Assembly: GCA_023145185.1 (NCBI GenBank)
Contig: JAGLEG010000217.1
Location: 1 to 9,521 of the forward strand
Direction: 5' to 3'
Source: Thermoplasmata archaeon
Lineage (GTDB): Archaea; Thermoplasmatota; Penumbrarchaeia; Penumbrarchaeales; Penumbrarchaeaceae
Length of the DNA stretch: 9,521 nt
Under the pieces are notes generated by a model. It made no database searches, was not told the DNA's origin, and worked only from the letters and a program-made list of their open reading frames with translations. Positions 1 through 7,320 of this stretch are shown here, piece by piece. Position numbers and translations under genes: made by a program. The stretch's first letter is position 1. Each line of letters begins with the position of its first letter.

Positions 1-1
1 G

Positions 2-964
2 GGCCAGATCGGGGCGGTGGGCGCAATGGCACTCCTGCTCAAGGACGCGCTTCAACCCAATCTGGTCCAGACGATCGAGGGGGGCCCTGCGCTAATACAC
101 GGGGGGCCTTTCGCGAACATCGCCCACGGGACGTCGTCGTATCTATCCACGAAGATGGGGTTACACCTTTCGGACTATTTTGTGACCGAGGCGGGCTTCG
201 GGTCGGACCTTGGGGCGGAGAAGTTCTTCGATATATTCTGCAGGGAGACCGGGCTTTCCCCATCGGCGGTGGTGATGGTAGTGACCACCCGGTCCCTGAA
301 GATGCAGGGGGGCGTACCGAAGGAGAAGTTGAAGGTGGAGGACCTGGAGGCATTGGAGGTGGGCGGCCAGAACCTGAAACGGCACCTTGAGATCGTCAAG
401 CTGTATGGGGTCCCGGTAGTGGCGGCGATAAATCGATTTGAGACGGATACAGAGGCCGAGCTCGCCAAGGTGATGGAGATATGCAGGGAGCTGTCGGTGC
501 CCGCGGCGGTGAGCGACCACCACGCCAATGGAGGCGAGGGTGCGCTTGAGGTCGCCGCCCTGGTCAAGAGGGCGATAGAGGATATGCCCTGTTGTTTCAA
601 CTTTTTATACCCGGACGATGCCACGATGGAGGAGGCCATAGAGGCGGTCTGCACGAAGGTGTACGGCGCCTGCAAGGTGGAGTACTCCATTCCAGCGCTG
701 AAGAAGATGGAGAAGTGCAGGAGGATAGGCATGGACCGGCTCCCCGTCTGCATGGCCAAGACCCCGTACTCCTTTTCGGACAATGCGAAATTGCTGGGTG
801 CGCCCACCGATTTCAAGATAACGATATCCGACATCAGGCTATCCGCGGGTGCGGGCTTTGTTGTTCCGATCACCGGAACGATCATGACGATGCCAGGGCT
901 GCCCAGGGAACCTGCGGCCATGAAGATGGACGTTGTGGATGGAAAGGCCGTCGGGTTGTTCTGA
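2..964 (+). CDS. fhs: Formate--tetrahydrofolate ligase, C-terminal part (5' end outside window)
   Basis: Catalyses ATP + formate + tetrahydrofolate -> 10-formyl-THF + ADP + phosphate in the cytoplasm, feeding one-carbon units to purine and other syntheses. The reading frame is open from base 2 and gives 320 residues, against about 555 for the family, so the N-terminal part with the nucleotide-binding loop lies upstream of the window. Visible family blocks, in order: LLLKDALQPNLVQTIEG, HGGPFANIAHG, VTEAGFGSDLGAEKFF, the stretch VPVVAAINRFETDTEAEL, and the C-terminal ITGTIMTMPGLPREPAA. The protein ends in GLF, as family members commonly do. The GTG at 17 is an internal codon, not the start, because homology continues upstream of it (GQIGAV). 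The stop touches the stop of the convergent acyltransferase gene, with no spacer. The gene is GC-rich, unlike the right end of the window. Identification is close to certain; only its full extent is unknown. Confidence 0.96.
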   Translation, partial: GQIGAVGAMALLLKDALQPNLVQTIEGGPALIHGGPFANIAHGTSSYLSTKMGLHLSDYFVTEAGFGSDLGAEKFFDIFCRETGLSPSAVVMVVTTRSLKMQGGVPKEKLKVEDLEALEVGGQNLKRHLEIVKLYGVPVVAAINRFETDTEAELAKVMEICRELSVPAAVSDHHANGGEGALEVAALVKRAIEDMPCCFNFLYPDDATMEEAIEAVCTKVYGACKVEYSIPALKKMEKCRRIGMDRLPVCMAKTPYSFSDNAKLLGAPTDFKITISDIRLSAGAGFVVPITGTIMTMPGLPREPAAMKMDVVDGKAVGLF

Positions 965-1972
965 TCAGAGCCTCTTTTGAAATAGCGAGAACTCCCTTCC
1001 CGGCCTGGGATTGAAGCGGCCAGCGATCTCCCTGGAGGCGAGGTTGTCCTCCTGGACCCACGAGGCTTCCAGTCCGACGTAGCCCTTGTCGGCCATCGTG
1101 GCAATAAGTCTGGTAAGCATCATGGACCCGATCCCCTTTCGCTCGAATCCCGGTAGGACCCCTATCATGATGATCCTCGCCCGGTCAATTTGGTGTCCCC
1201 TGGCCATTTGGTGGATATCCGGAAGTGTGATCAACATCCCCATGTCAGTTCCGCCTTCATCATATGCGAACAGGATAAGGTCGGGGTCCATGAACGGAAG
1301 GAACCGGAGGATCACCTTCCTGTCCTCCTCCTCCGTCTTGGGGGTGAATCCGAAGTTTCCGGAGAAGATAGCGTTGTTAAGGCGGTTGTATGTGGCGATC
1401 TCCTCGTCCATTCTGGCCACATCGATCCTTCGGACATTGAACCCATCCGGCGCCCGTTCGTGGCTGGTGTACGAGTCAGCATCGAAGAGATACGTCAGCA
1501 GCCGTTTCCTTGACAGGAACCCATTGGCTCTGAAATACGCCTCATAATATGGCGGGTTGTGCGGAGTTGCAACGGTCTGGGGAAGGTCGAATCCGCCCGT
1601 CTGAAGGCCGACCTGAAGGTCATCGCTCTTTGGGCCTATGATGGACGTTGCACCCTTTTCCCGAAGTGCCGTTTCACACCTTTCGAATATGGAGGATACC
1701 GCCTCATCCGCCGATCCCACCGCCTCGAAATACCCTATCCATCCGGTACATTCAGACCTCGGCCAGAGGATCGCCGACGCCCTTGCAATGGGCACGTCCC
1801 CCTCCATTGCCACAAAGGAGGTGATGTGCCCTCCTCCGTCAACGAGCGCCTCCCCGACCTTCTCTCCGTCCTCACCTGCCCAGATGGGGTCGCTTCGATA
1901 TACAGCTTCGGCCACTTCAAGAAAAAGCGTCAATTCGGCGCTGCTGCCCGGGTCTATCTCAATGATCTTCAT
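965..1972 (-). CDS. GNAT-family N-acyltransferase (long form, probably two GNAT-like halves)
   Basis: Predicted cytoplasmic acyl-CoA-dependent N-acyltransferase of 335 residues, about twice a single GNAT domain. The N-terminal half (about 1-150) carries VYRSDPIW, GYFEA (80-84) and the block around HNPPYY (138-143). These are typical of a group of long GNAT proteins in which a degenerate N-terminal fold precedes an active C-terminal one. The C-terminal half (about 175-335) has the acetyl-CoA pyrophosphate-binding motif A, IGVLPGFERKGIGSMML (270-286), and the late strand/helix ASWVQEDN (303-310). The ATG at 1972 has a strong ribosome site, GAGGGAG, just upstream and lies inside the end of the ligase gene (14-base overlap), so translation is probably coupled. 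It is the last gene of the MFS-ligase-GNAT operon, and its acyl donor could be a product of the ligase (inference). The natural substrate cannot be read from the sequence. Confidence 0.85.
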   Translation of the reverse strand: MKIIEIDPGSSAELTLFLEVAEAVYRSDPIWAGEDGEKVGEALVDGGGHITSFVAMEGDVPIARASAILWPRSECTGWIGYFEAVGSADEAVSSIFERCETALREKGATSIIGPKSDDLQVGLQTGGFDLPQTVATPHNPPYYEAYFRANGFLSRKRLLTYLFDADSYTSHERAPDGFNVRRIDVARMDEEIATYNRLNNAIFSGNFGFTPKTEEEDRKVILRFLPFMDPDLILFAYDEGGTDMGMLITLPDIHQMARGHQIDRARIIMIGVLPGFERKGIGSMMLTRLIATMADKGYVGLEASWVQEDNLASREIAGRFNPRPGREFSLFQKRL

Positions 1973-3281
1973 CTCTCTCCCTCATGATCCTGATCATTTT
2001 TCCGGAGCGGGGGTTCTTTCCTGGGGGCTCGGCGGAAAAAGTGACCTCTCCGAGCCTCCCCCCGATCCTGTCGACCCTCCATTTCAGGTTCTCCAGGATC
2101 CGTCCCTCCACTACGGGCCTTTTCGTATCCTCGCCCAGGATCAGCCTGATCTCGATCCTGTCCGTTCCATGCTGTATGGCCTGATACTCCTGGATATCAT
2201 CCGACGACTGGATGATCGCCCTCCTCACATAATCGGGGAACAGGTACCTGATCTCCCCATCATCGGCCTTCAGAAGGAATAGATCGTCGGACCTACCGTG
2301 GATGCGGTCGATGACCCTGAAACTCGACCCGCATTCACACTTCTTGTTGGACACCTCGATCAAGTCGTTGAGATGATACCTGATAAGGGGCTGTGTCGTC
2401 CTGTAGAGGTCGGTCAGAACGACCTTGCAGGTGTTCCCCTCGGGATCGCCCGCATCCTCGAGGTCCACCCTGATCACATCCTCGTTCATGTGCAGTTTTC
2501 CAGCGCTGCAGGTTGTGCCGATGAACCCCTCGGACCCCTGATATATCTGGACGATGGGGGCATTGAAGATCTCCTTCAATCTCCTCTCTGTTTCGGGGTA
2601 GAGGATCTCGGCATAGGAGATCAGGGCGTCGATCCTGCTGGAGATCATATCCTTATGCTCGGCCAGTATGGATAGAAGGGAAGGGGGGCCGGCCAGTATG
2701 TTCAGCTCTTCCCTGTTGATCAGGGAGACAAGCTCCCCTATCGGATGGGTGTAGTCCACGTATATCAGCTTGAGGCCGAATTTCTTTATCTCCATGAACG
2801 AGGGGCTGTTCACCCGAAGGGCGAAGAACACACTTTTTTTCCTGATGTGTTCTGGAATGCCGTTCCTGGCCCAGAGAAGGCATGAGTACATCGCCATCTC
2901 CTCCTTCGAGAGTACGGTCAGGCCCTTGTTTCCCGAGGTCCCGGAGGACATCCCCACGGAGTATTTTCCCCTGAAAAGCTCCAGGGTCCCTCTTTTTTCC
3001 CTCTCCATGGAGAACCTGAAGAGATCCTCGGATCTCAGGCCGCAGCAGTTGATCCTGTTGAAATCCTCCATCATCACGGCCTTGTTCATCAGTGGAAGAT
3101 CCTTGAGCTGAATGGTCTTATCTTCGCCGAGGAGGTCCCTGTAGTATGGTGAGCTTTTCTTCACGTGGTCAAGGACCTTTGAGGTCCTCTCCTCCTGGTG
3201 CTCGATCAGCTCCTCCCGTCCCATTCCGTAGAGGTTCTTCCTCAGCTTCCGAACGAGGATCATCCTCCTGGCTATGTTCAT
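1959..3281 (-). CDS. PaaK / coenzyme F390 synthetase-like adenylate-forming ligase
   Basis: A 440-residue member of the ANL superfamily, closest in architecture to phenylacetate-CoA ligase and archaeal coenzyme F390 synthetase-like proteins (COG1541 type). Such enzymes activate a carboxylate (or F420) with ATP to an acyl-adenylate and often pass it to CoA. Motifs seen: phosphate loop SSGTSGNKG (112-120), YQGSEG (247-252), TTQPLIRYHLNDL (295-307), a short CECG (315-318), hinge IHGRSDD (327-333), and a C-terminal SGKMIRI (426-432) whose lysine fits the adenylation lysine. The length is normal for the family. The start ATG overlaps the transporter stop by four bases (ATGA). Upstream it has only a run of Gs (GGGGG, about 4 bases before the ATG) and a GAGG further away, so initiation probably depends on coupling. 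The substrate is unknown: no cofactor F420 genes are nearby, so F390 synthesis is only one option, alongside aromatic or fatty acid activation. Confidence 0.86.
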   Translation of the reverse strand: MNIARRMILVRKLRKNLYGMGREELIEHQEERTSKVLDHVKKSSPYYRDLLGEDKTIQLKDLPLMNKAVMMEDFNRINCCGLRSEDLFRFSMEREKRGTLELFRGKYSVGMSSGTSGNKGLTVLSKEEMAMYSCLLWARNGIPEHIRKKSVFFALRVNSPSFMEIKKFGLKLIYVDYTHPIGELVSLINREELNILAGPPSLLSILAEHKDMISSRIDALISYAEILYPETERRLKEIFNAPIVQIYQGSEGFIGTTCSAGKLHMNEDVIRVDLEDAGDPEGNTCKVVLTDLYRTTQPLIRYHLNDLIEVSNKKCECGSSFRVIDRIHGRSDDLFLLKADDGEIRYLFPDYVRRAIIQSSDDIQEYQAIQHGTDRIEIRLILGEDTKRPVVEGRILENLKWRVDRIGGRLGEVTFSAEPPGKNPRSGKMIRIMRERDEDH

Positions 3282-4603
3282 TTGAACCCCCTATCCTCGA
3301 TCTCTCGCCTTATCTCATCGTACTGTTTTCGGGTTATCGAATAGAGTTGAACGACCGACCCTGTCAGGATCAGGAAGATGGCGGGGATCACGCCGAATGT
3401 GATCCTTATGGCAAGGAGCCCCGAAACGGCCTGCTCTTCAAGAGTCCCATCATATCCCAGAACCCCCATGACGACCCCCATGATGAGCGGGGCGAGCGTC
3501 AGGCCGATCTTGTGAGTGAAGACCCAGACCCCGTAAAAAAGTGAATCCTGCCTTCTACCCGTTCTGGAATAGGCCCTGTCTATGATATCGGGGACGAGGG
3601 AGTAGGGGAGGATAAGATATGCGGACATGTAGATGCCCACGAGGGCCACAAGCAGGAAGAAGGGGATAACGTCTCCTTCATGAAGAGTTGTGGCCGTTAT
3701 GAACAGGAGGATGGCAGACATCAGCGTTGAGATGAGGAGCACCCTCTTTTTTTCGAATATCCTGGATGCCTTCAACCAGATGGGGATCCCTATCGCCGAC
3801 GATATGACGAAAACGACCAGGCCGAAGGTTCCAAGCGACGCATTTCCCATGACGTGCTTGGTGAAATAGAGAAAGGAAGCGGTCAGGGTCGTTGTCGCGA
3901 TGCCCCCAAAGAAGTACATCACGATCAATACCAGGAAGTCCCTGTCCTTCAGCGGGGTGAGGTGTTCCCTGAAGCTCATCTTTTTCTCGACCTTTTTTTC
4001 CTCGATCCCCTTGACGCTCCTGGCGGTGACCAGAAGGAGCAGAATAGTGATCCCCCCGAAAAGGGATCCCATTCCAACAAGCCCGATGGAGAGGTTCAGG
4101 AAGGAGCTCACTATCAGGGCGGAGATGCCTCCCAATATGGTGCCCACCTGGGTGGTCAGGGCCCTCAGCCCGGAGATCTGGGTCCTCTCGTTGTAGTCCG
4201 TTGTCAGGGAGGGGAGAAGGGACATATAGGGGATCGCAACCACGGTGTATGCGGTCTTGAAAAGAAGGAAGAACCCGGTGGCGAGGGCGAATTTCAACCC
4301 CGTCGGTCCCACGTCTGGAATGGTCCACAGGAGAAGGAAACTGATGCCAAGGGGAACGGACCCGAAGAGTAGGTACACCCTTCTCCTGCCGAATCGGGAC
4401 CTGGTGTTATCGCAGATGTACCCCATCAGAGGGTCCGTGACGGCATCCCATATCATTCCAATGGACATTGCCAGGCCTGCCAGGAAGGGAGAGAGGCCCA
4501 CCATGTCCGTGAGATAGAACAGGAAAAAAAAGCCCACGGAGAAGAAGATCAGCGATATACCCAGATCGCCGGATGTGTATCCTATCTTTGTCCTCCACTT
4601 CAT
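3278..4603 (-). CDS. GPH-type (MelB-like) MFS transporter
   Basis: Predicted 12-helix membrane symporter of the glycoside-pentoside-hexuronide:cation family (MFS_2). The hydrophobic segments alternate along the whole protein, with a longer charged loop in the middle (KGIEEKKVEKKMSFREH). Family signatures are the block DPLMGYICDNTRSRFGRRR after helix 2, IPYMSLLPSLTTDYNERT between helices 4 and 5, and the PDIIDRAYSRTGRRQDSLF region after helix 10. The ATG at 4603 is preferred because MKWRTKIGYTSGDLG aligns with how these proteins usually begin (441 residues). In-frame GTG at 4612 and TTG at 4621 (447 residues) also exist. However, the only good TATA box is centred near 4637, which would place transcription start at about 4611 and exclude the TTG. 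This is the first gene of an overlapping three-gene operon. Substrate and direction of transport are unknown; related proteins move sugars or, in some branches, lipids. Confidence 0.88.
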   Translation of the reverse strand: MKWRTKIGYTSGDLGISLIFFSVGFFFLFYLTDMVGLSPFLAGLAMSIGMIWDAVTDPLMGYICDNTRSRFGRRRVYLLFGSVPLGISFLLLWTIPDVGPTGLKFALATGFFLLFKTAYTVVAIPYMSLLPSLTTDYNERTQISGLRALTTQVGTILGGISALIVSSFLNLSIGLVGMGSLFGGITILLLLVTARSVKGIEEKKVEKKMSFREHLTPLKDRDFLVLIVMYFFGGIATTTLTASFLYFTKHVMGNASLGTFGLVVFVISSAIGIPIWLKASRIFEKKRVLLISTLMSAILLFITATTLHEGDVIPFFLLVALVGIYMSAYLILPYSLVPDIIDRAYSRTGRRQDSLFYGVWVFTHKIGLTLAPLIMGVVMGVLGYDGTLEEQAVSGLLAIRITFGVIPAIFLILTGSVVQLYSITRKQYDEIRREIEDRGFK

Positions 4604-4630
4604 CTGTTCCACATCTCTCAATGATCGAGT

Positions 4631-4645
4631 GTATATATTTTTATT
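4631..4645 (-). promoter_or_regulatory. TATA box of the MFS-ligase-GNAT operon
   Basis: On the minus strand the sequence reads AATAAAAATATATAC, a good archaeal TATA element. Its centre (about 4637) lies 34 bases before the ATG at 4603 and 25 bases before an in-frame GTG at 4612, so the mRNA leader would be very short or absent. No other TATA-like stretch was found closer to the gene. Confidence 0.6.
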
Positions 4646-4673
4646 CCGTTTGTGAGGAACTATTACTGCCTGG

Positions 4674-4687
4674 ACATCATGTGATGT
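4674..4687. repeat. Inverted repeat in the divergent promoter region (possible operator)
   Basis: Perfect 6-base arms ACATCA and TGATGT are separated by TG. The site lies about 30 bases upstream of the minus-strand TATA box and about 65 bases upstream of the LemA TATA box, where a regulator could act on either operon. A single 6-base repeat can arise by chance, so the operator role is a guess. Confidence 0.3.
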
Positions 4688-4751
4688 GCGAAGAGAGGAT
4701 ATGGTGGGAGGGAAGTTGAAAGGCCCCGATCGCGTGTTCTACCCTGACTAT

Positions 4752-4760
4752 CTATATAAC
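4752..4760 (+). promoter_or_regulatory. TATA box of the LemA operon
   Basis: CTATATAAC is centred near 4756, predicting transcription start around 4782 and a leader of roughly 20 bases. That leader includes the strong ribosome site AGGAGGGG (4791-4798), about six bases before the ATG at 4804. The leader length and the ribosome site agree with each other, which supports this promoter. Confidence 0.6.
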
Positions 4761-4803
4761 CCCCCTTCCACATTATACGGATGAGAAATAAGGAGGGGAA
4801 TAT

Positions 4804-5385
4804 ATGCTGACCATCGCTATGATCGGATGTCTGATTGTTTTGTTCATCGGGGTCCCGATCCTCTACTGGATCGTTACCTACAATTCGCTGGTTCGCGGGA
4901 GGAACAGGTGCACCGAATCCTGGTCCGACGTCCAGACCGAGCTCAAGAGGAGATATGACCTGATACCTGCGCTAATCAAGGTCGTGAAGGGATATGCCAG
5001 GCACGAGCGCGGGCTTCTGGAGAGGATCGTCGAGCTCAGGGAGGAGTGCGTGAAAGCAACGGGGTCCCCGCACGAGCAGGAGGGGGTGGAATCTGCCCTG
5101 GTGAGTGCAATGGGCCAACTGATGGTCCGGCTTGAGAACTATCCTGACCTGAAGGCCAGCCAGAACTATCTGGAGCTTCAAAAGCAGCTGGCCGAGACCG
5201 AGGATAGGATCCAGGCATCACTCCGGTTCTACAATGCGAACATCAGGGAGATGAACGACAGGGTCCTGTCGTTCCCCTCAAAGGTAATCGCATCGTTTCA
5301 CGGCTTCCCTGAGCTGGAATCCTTCAAGGTGGCCGACAGGGAAGTTGCAGAGCGGATGAAGGATATGCCCGAGATCGAGCTCTGA
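4804..5385 (+). CDS. lemA: LemA family protein
   Basis: A 193-residue membrane-anchored protein, close to the usual family length of about 185. One N-terminal transmembrane helix (about 5-25) is followed by the family signature YNSLVRGRNRCTESWSDVQ (26-44) and LKRRYDLIPALIKVVKGYA (47-65). A long helical domain follows, with ENYPDLKA (111-118), a TEDRIQASLRFYN stretch (132-144) and the terminal FPSKVIASFHGF. The family is widespread in bacteria and present in archaea. Its molecular function is not settled, but the protein sits in the membrane with most of the helical part on one side. The ATG has an excellent ribosome site (AGGAGGGG). The gene is followed after 12 bases by a DUF3137-like membrane protein, an arrangement often seen for LemA in bacteria, so the two probably work as a pair. 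Family assignment is secure; the role is not. Confidence 0.95.
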   Translation: MLTIAMIGCLIVLFIGVPILYWIVTYNSLVRGRNRCTESWSDVQTELKRRYDLIPALIKVVKGYARHERGLLERIVELREECVKATGSPHEQEGVESALVSAMGQLMVRLENYPDLKASQNYLELQKQLAETEDRIQASLRFYNANIREMNDRVLSFPSKVIASFHGFPELESFKVADREVAERMKDMPEIEL

Positions 5386-5397
5386 GGGGTGTAAAGT

Positions 5398-6306
5398 TTG
5401 TTCTCCCGAAAGGAGAGGTTCAGGGAATTCGAGGGAACGACCGCCGAGGGCTCAAGGAAGAAGGGCTTTATCCTGCTGGGGTCGGGACTGGTCTGCCTTT
5501 TGATAATGGTACCTGCCGGCGTGATCCAGTCCATGTGTTGCTTAATCCTGTTCGCCTTGGGGATGGTCCTTATCTCCCTGGGGATCGCCCAGCTAAAGAT
5601 GGGCAGGACAGAGAAGTCGCTGGAAGAGATGTATGCGGAGTATTGTCTGTTCATGGGGTCCAGGGGGGATCAGGCCTTCAGGGACATGCCGGATTCGGTG
5701 GATCGGGTGCTGAAGGGAAGTTTGAACGAACCCGGAACGAAGCATATGATCATGGGTGGGGTCCACGTAAGAGATGATGTCATATATCGAACTGGCTGGT
5801 GGAAAGGCAATGGATTCGGGACCAAGTCCAATGATCGTCCCATTTTCGATCATCTTGTAACTGTGGTCTTTGTGGGGAAGTTCCGGGGCTCTGTGACCTT
5901 CAGGCCCGGAAATCCCGTCGAGGAGCTGTTGATCAGGGACATCGATTTCGAGGATAGGAAATTCTCCAACTGGAGCATCGTTCAGGCGAATCCGAGAAGG
6001 CTCGCCTACGATTTCTTTCATCCCAGGATGATAGAGCTTTTCAAGAAGGAAAGGAGGTTCAGTATGACACTGCACGATGGATGGATGATCCTGCATGAGA
6101 GGGTAAAACGTGCAAGCCTGTTCGATCCCGATTCCTCTGGTAAAAAATATGATCTGACACAGCTGGCAGAATGGATCGAGGGTACCACCACATTTCTTCC
6201 CGGGGTGTACCAGTTGATCCCAACATACATGAAGGAGGAGGAGGCGGTGGCAGTGGACGAGGTGGAGTACATCGACCCCTCCATATTCGAGGACATCTAT
6301 CTGTGA
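5398..6306 (+). CDS. DUF3137-like membrane protein, partner of LemA
   Basis: A 302-residue protein with no known function. Near the N-terminus two adjacent hydrophobic helices (about 24-42 and 46-64) form a hairpin in the membrane. The rest is soluble. The section TVVFVGKFRGSVTF (155-168), then DIDFEDRKFSNWSIVQANPR (181-200), RLAYDFFHPRMIELF (201-215) and the FSMTLHDGWMILHE strand pair, follows the pattern of DUF3137 proteins: an 'F.G.F...F' block, then 'F...F.V.......R..L.P..M..L'. This is a by-eye match of pattern and gene order, not a search result. The start is a TTG at 5398 preceded at good spacing by GAGGGGTG, which overlaps the LemA stop. No in-frame ATG exists before the membrane helices. 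The C-terminus is acidic (EEEAVAVDEVE). It is probably co-transcribed and coupled with LemA. Confidence 0.72.
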   Translation: MFSRKERFREFEGTTAEGSRKKGFILLGSGLVCLLIMVPAGVIQSMCCLILFALGMVLISLGIAQLKMGRTEKSLEEMYAEYCLFMGSRGDQAFRDMPDSVDRVLKGSLNEPGTKHMIMGGVHVRDDVIYRTGWWKGNGFGTKSNDRPIFDHLVTVVFVGKFRGSVTFRPGNPVEELLIRDIDFEDRKFSNWSIVQANPRRLAYDFFHPRMIELFKKERRFSMTLHDGWMILHERVKRASLFDPDSSGKKYDLTQLAEWIEGTTTFLPGVYQLIPTYMKEEEAVAVDEVEYIDPSIFEDIYL

Positions 6307-6318
6307 CCCGTGTTGTTC

Positions 6319-6327
6319 TTTTATATC
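6319..6327 (+). promoter_or_regulatory. TATA box of taw1, predicting an almost leaderless mRNA
   Basis: TTTTATATC is centred about 24 bases before the ATG at 6347 and lies just downstream of the preceding stop codon. At the usual archaeal spacing, transcription would begin at or within a few bases of the start codon. There is no Shine-Dalgarno site in the intervening sequence (CGCCCGTCCATACCCCGGGC), which fits leaderless initiation. Confidence 0.6.
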
Positions 6328-6346
6328 GCCCGTCCATACCCCGGGC

Positions 6347-7276
6347 ATGGACGAAGACCTGAGGGCCATGTTCGAGAAACAGGGGTATGCCGTTGTGGGT
6401 AACCATTCTGCGGTGAAGACCTGCCACTGGCTCAGGGAGTCGATGATCAACAGGCGGGTCTGCTACAAGCAGGAGTTCTTCGGGATCAACAGCCACAGGT
6501 GCCTGCAGATGACCCCTGTTGCGAACTCGTGCAACCACATGTGTGTGTACTGCTGGCGCTATCAGGGCAAGGACGATCTGAACGTCGATTGGGATGATCC
6601 GGTTTCGATAGTGGATGGTTCGATCGAGGCGCAGAGGAAGCTTGTATCTGGTTTCAAGGGAGATGAGAGGTGCGACCTGAAGATGTGGGATGAGGCTCGA
6701 GATCCCAACCAGGTGGCGATATCGCTGACCGGTGAGCCGACGCTCTATCCGTATCTCGGGGAGCTGATCGGTGAATACAAGCGGAGGGGTTTTTCCACTT
6801 TTCTGGTGACCAACGGGACGACGCCGGATGTGTTGAGGGACCTTGAGACGCTGCCAACCCAGCTGTATGTGTCTGTGGACGCTCCCAATGAGGAGGTGTA
6901 CAAGAAGATCTGCCTCCCCAAGATAAAGGATGGCTGGAGCAGGATAAAAGAGACCCTGGAACTGCTGCCGTCTTTGGATACCAGGACCGTCTGCAGGCAT
7001 ACGCTTGTTGAGGGTTTGAACGTGGGATACGAGGAGGAGTATGCTGCTTTGGACCGGTTGGCAGAGCCCAACTTCATAGAGCCCAAAGGATACGTTCACG
7101 TGGGCTATTCCAGGGAGAGGCTGGAGCGTGAGAACATGCCTTCCATCGAGAGGATCCGCGAGTTCGCCGGGAGGATGGCGGAGCTGACCGGATATGAGGT
7201 TGTTGGCGAGATGGCCCCCTCCAAGGTGGTTCTGTTATCGAACAATACCGTTCCTATGTTGATCGATAAATTGTGA
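6347..7276 (+). CDS. taw1: tRNA 4-demethylwyosine synthase (radical SAM enzyme Taw1/TYW1)
   Basis: Forms the tricyclic 4-demethylwyosine (imG-14) from N1-methylguanosine at position 37 of tRNA-Phe, using pyruvate as the two-carbon donor and SAM as radical source; it acts in the cytoplasm. The protein has 309 residues, normal for the archaeal enzyme, which lacks the flavodoxin domain of eukaryotic TYW1. The radical-SAM motif CNHMCVYC supplies C62, C66 and C69. A second cluster is provided by C26, C39 and C52, the same numbering as in the characterised Pyrococcus abyssi enzyme. K41 just after C39 (CYKQEFFGI) is at a conserved position linked to pyruvate binding. Further blocks are SLTGEPTLYP (126-135), LVTNGTTPDVL (153-163), YVSVDAPNEEVY (174-185) and EPKGYVHVGYSRERL (245-259). 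The gene stands alone with its own TATA box. No other wyosine gene (Trm5, Taw2, Taw3) lies in the window. Confidence 0.96.
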   Translation: MDEDLRAMFEKQGYAVVGNHSAVKTCHWLRESMINRRVCYKQEFFGINSHRCLQMTPVANSCNHMCVYCWRYQGKDDLNVDWDDPVSIVDGSIEAQRKLVSGFKGDERCDLKMWDEARDPNQVAISLTGEPTLYPYLGELIGEYKRRGFSTFLVTNGTTPDVLRDLETLPTQLYVSVDAPNEEVYKKICLPKIKDGWSRIKETLELLPSLDTRTVCRHTLVEGLNVGYEEEYAALDRLAEPNFIEPKGYVHVGYSRERLERENMPSIERIREFAGRMAELTGYEVVGEMAPSKVVLLSNNTVPMLIDKL

Positions 7277-7280
7277 CGCG

Positions 7281-7320
7281 CGAAAAGCAAATTTAAGTTT
7301 TAACCAATATTGTTATATAG
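7281..7320 (+). promoter_or_regulatory. Promoter region of the antitoxin-toxin pair
   Basis: Two TATA candidates are visible. AAATTTAAG (7289-7297) is preceded by the purine-rich CGAAAAG, which looks like a BRE, and would start transcription near 7319. TTATATAG (7313-7320) would start it near 7343. In both cases the operator-like repeats at 7316-7363 overlap or immediately follow the promoter, as expected for an autoregulated toxin-antitoxin operon. Which box is used cannot be decided by eye. Confidence 0.5.

Noticed and set aside
175..1104. Long antisense open frame (about 309 codons) opposite fhs on the minus strand
   Set aside because: It is a by-product of the GC-rich, codon-biased fhs gene, whose protein is unmistakable. 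The antisense product is low-complexity, matches no family I recognise, and runs into the acyltransferase gene.
1959..3281. Calling the ligase a true coenzyme F390 synthetase or phenylacetate-CoA ligase
   Set aside because: The motifs only establish the adenylate-forming superfamily and its PaaK-like branch. Nothing nearby supports either specific substrate.
5593..7099. Two long minus-strand open frames (5593-6450 and 6059-7099) opposite the DUF3137-like gene and taw1
   Set aside because: Taw1 is certain on the plus strand and the DUF3137-like frame has a ribosome site and coupling to lemA. The antisense products look like shadow translations (rich in H, P, R, L, with no domain).
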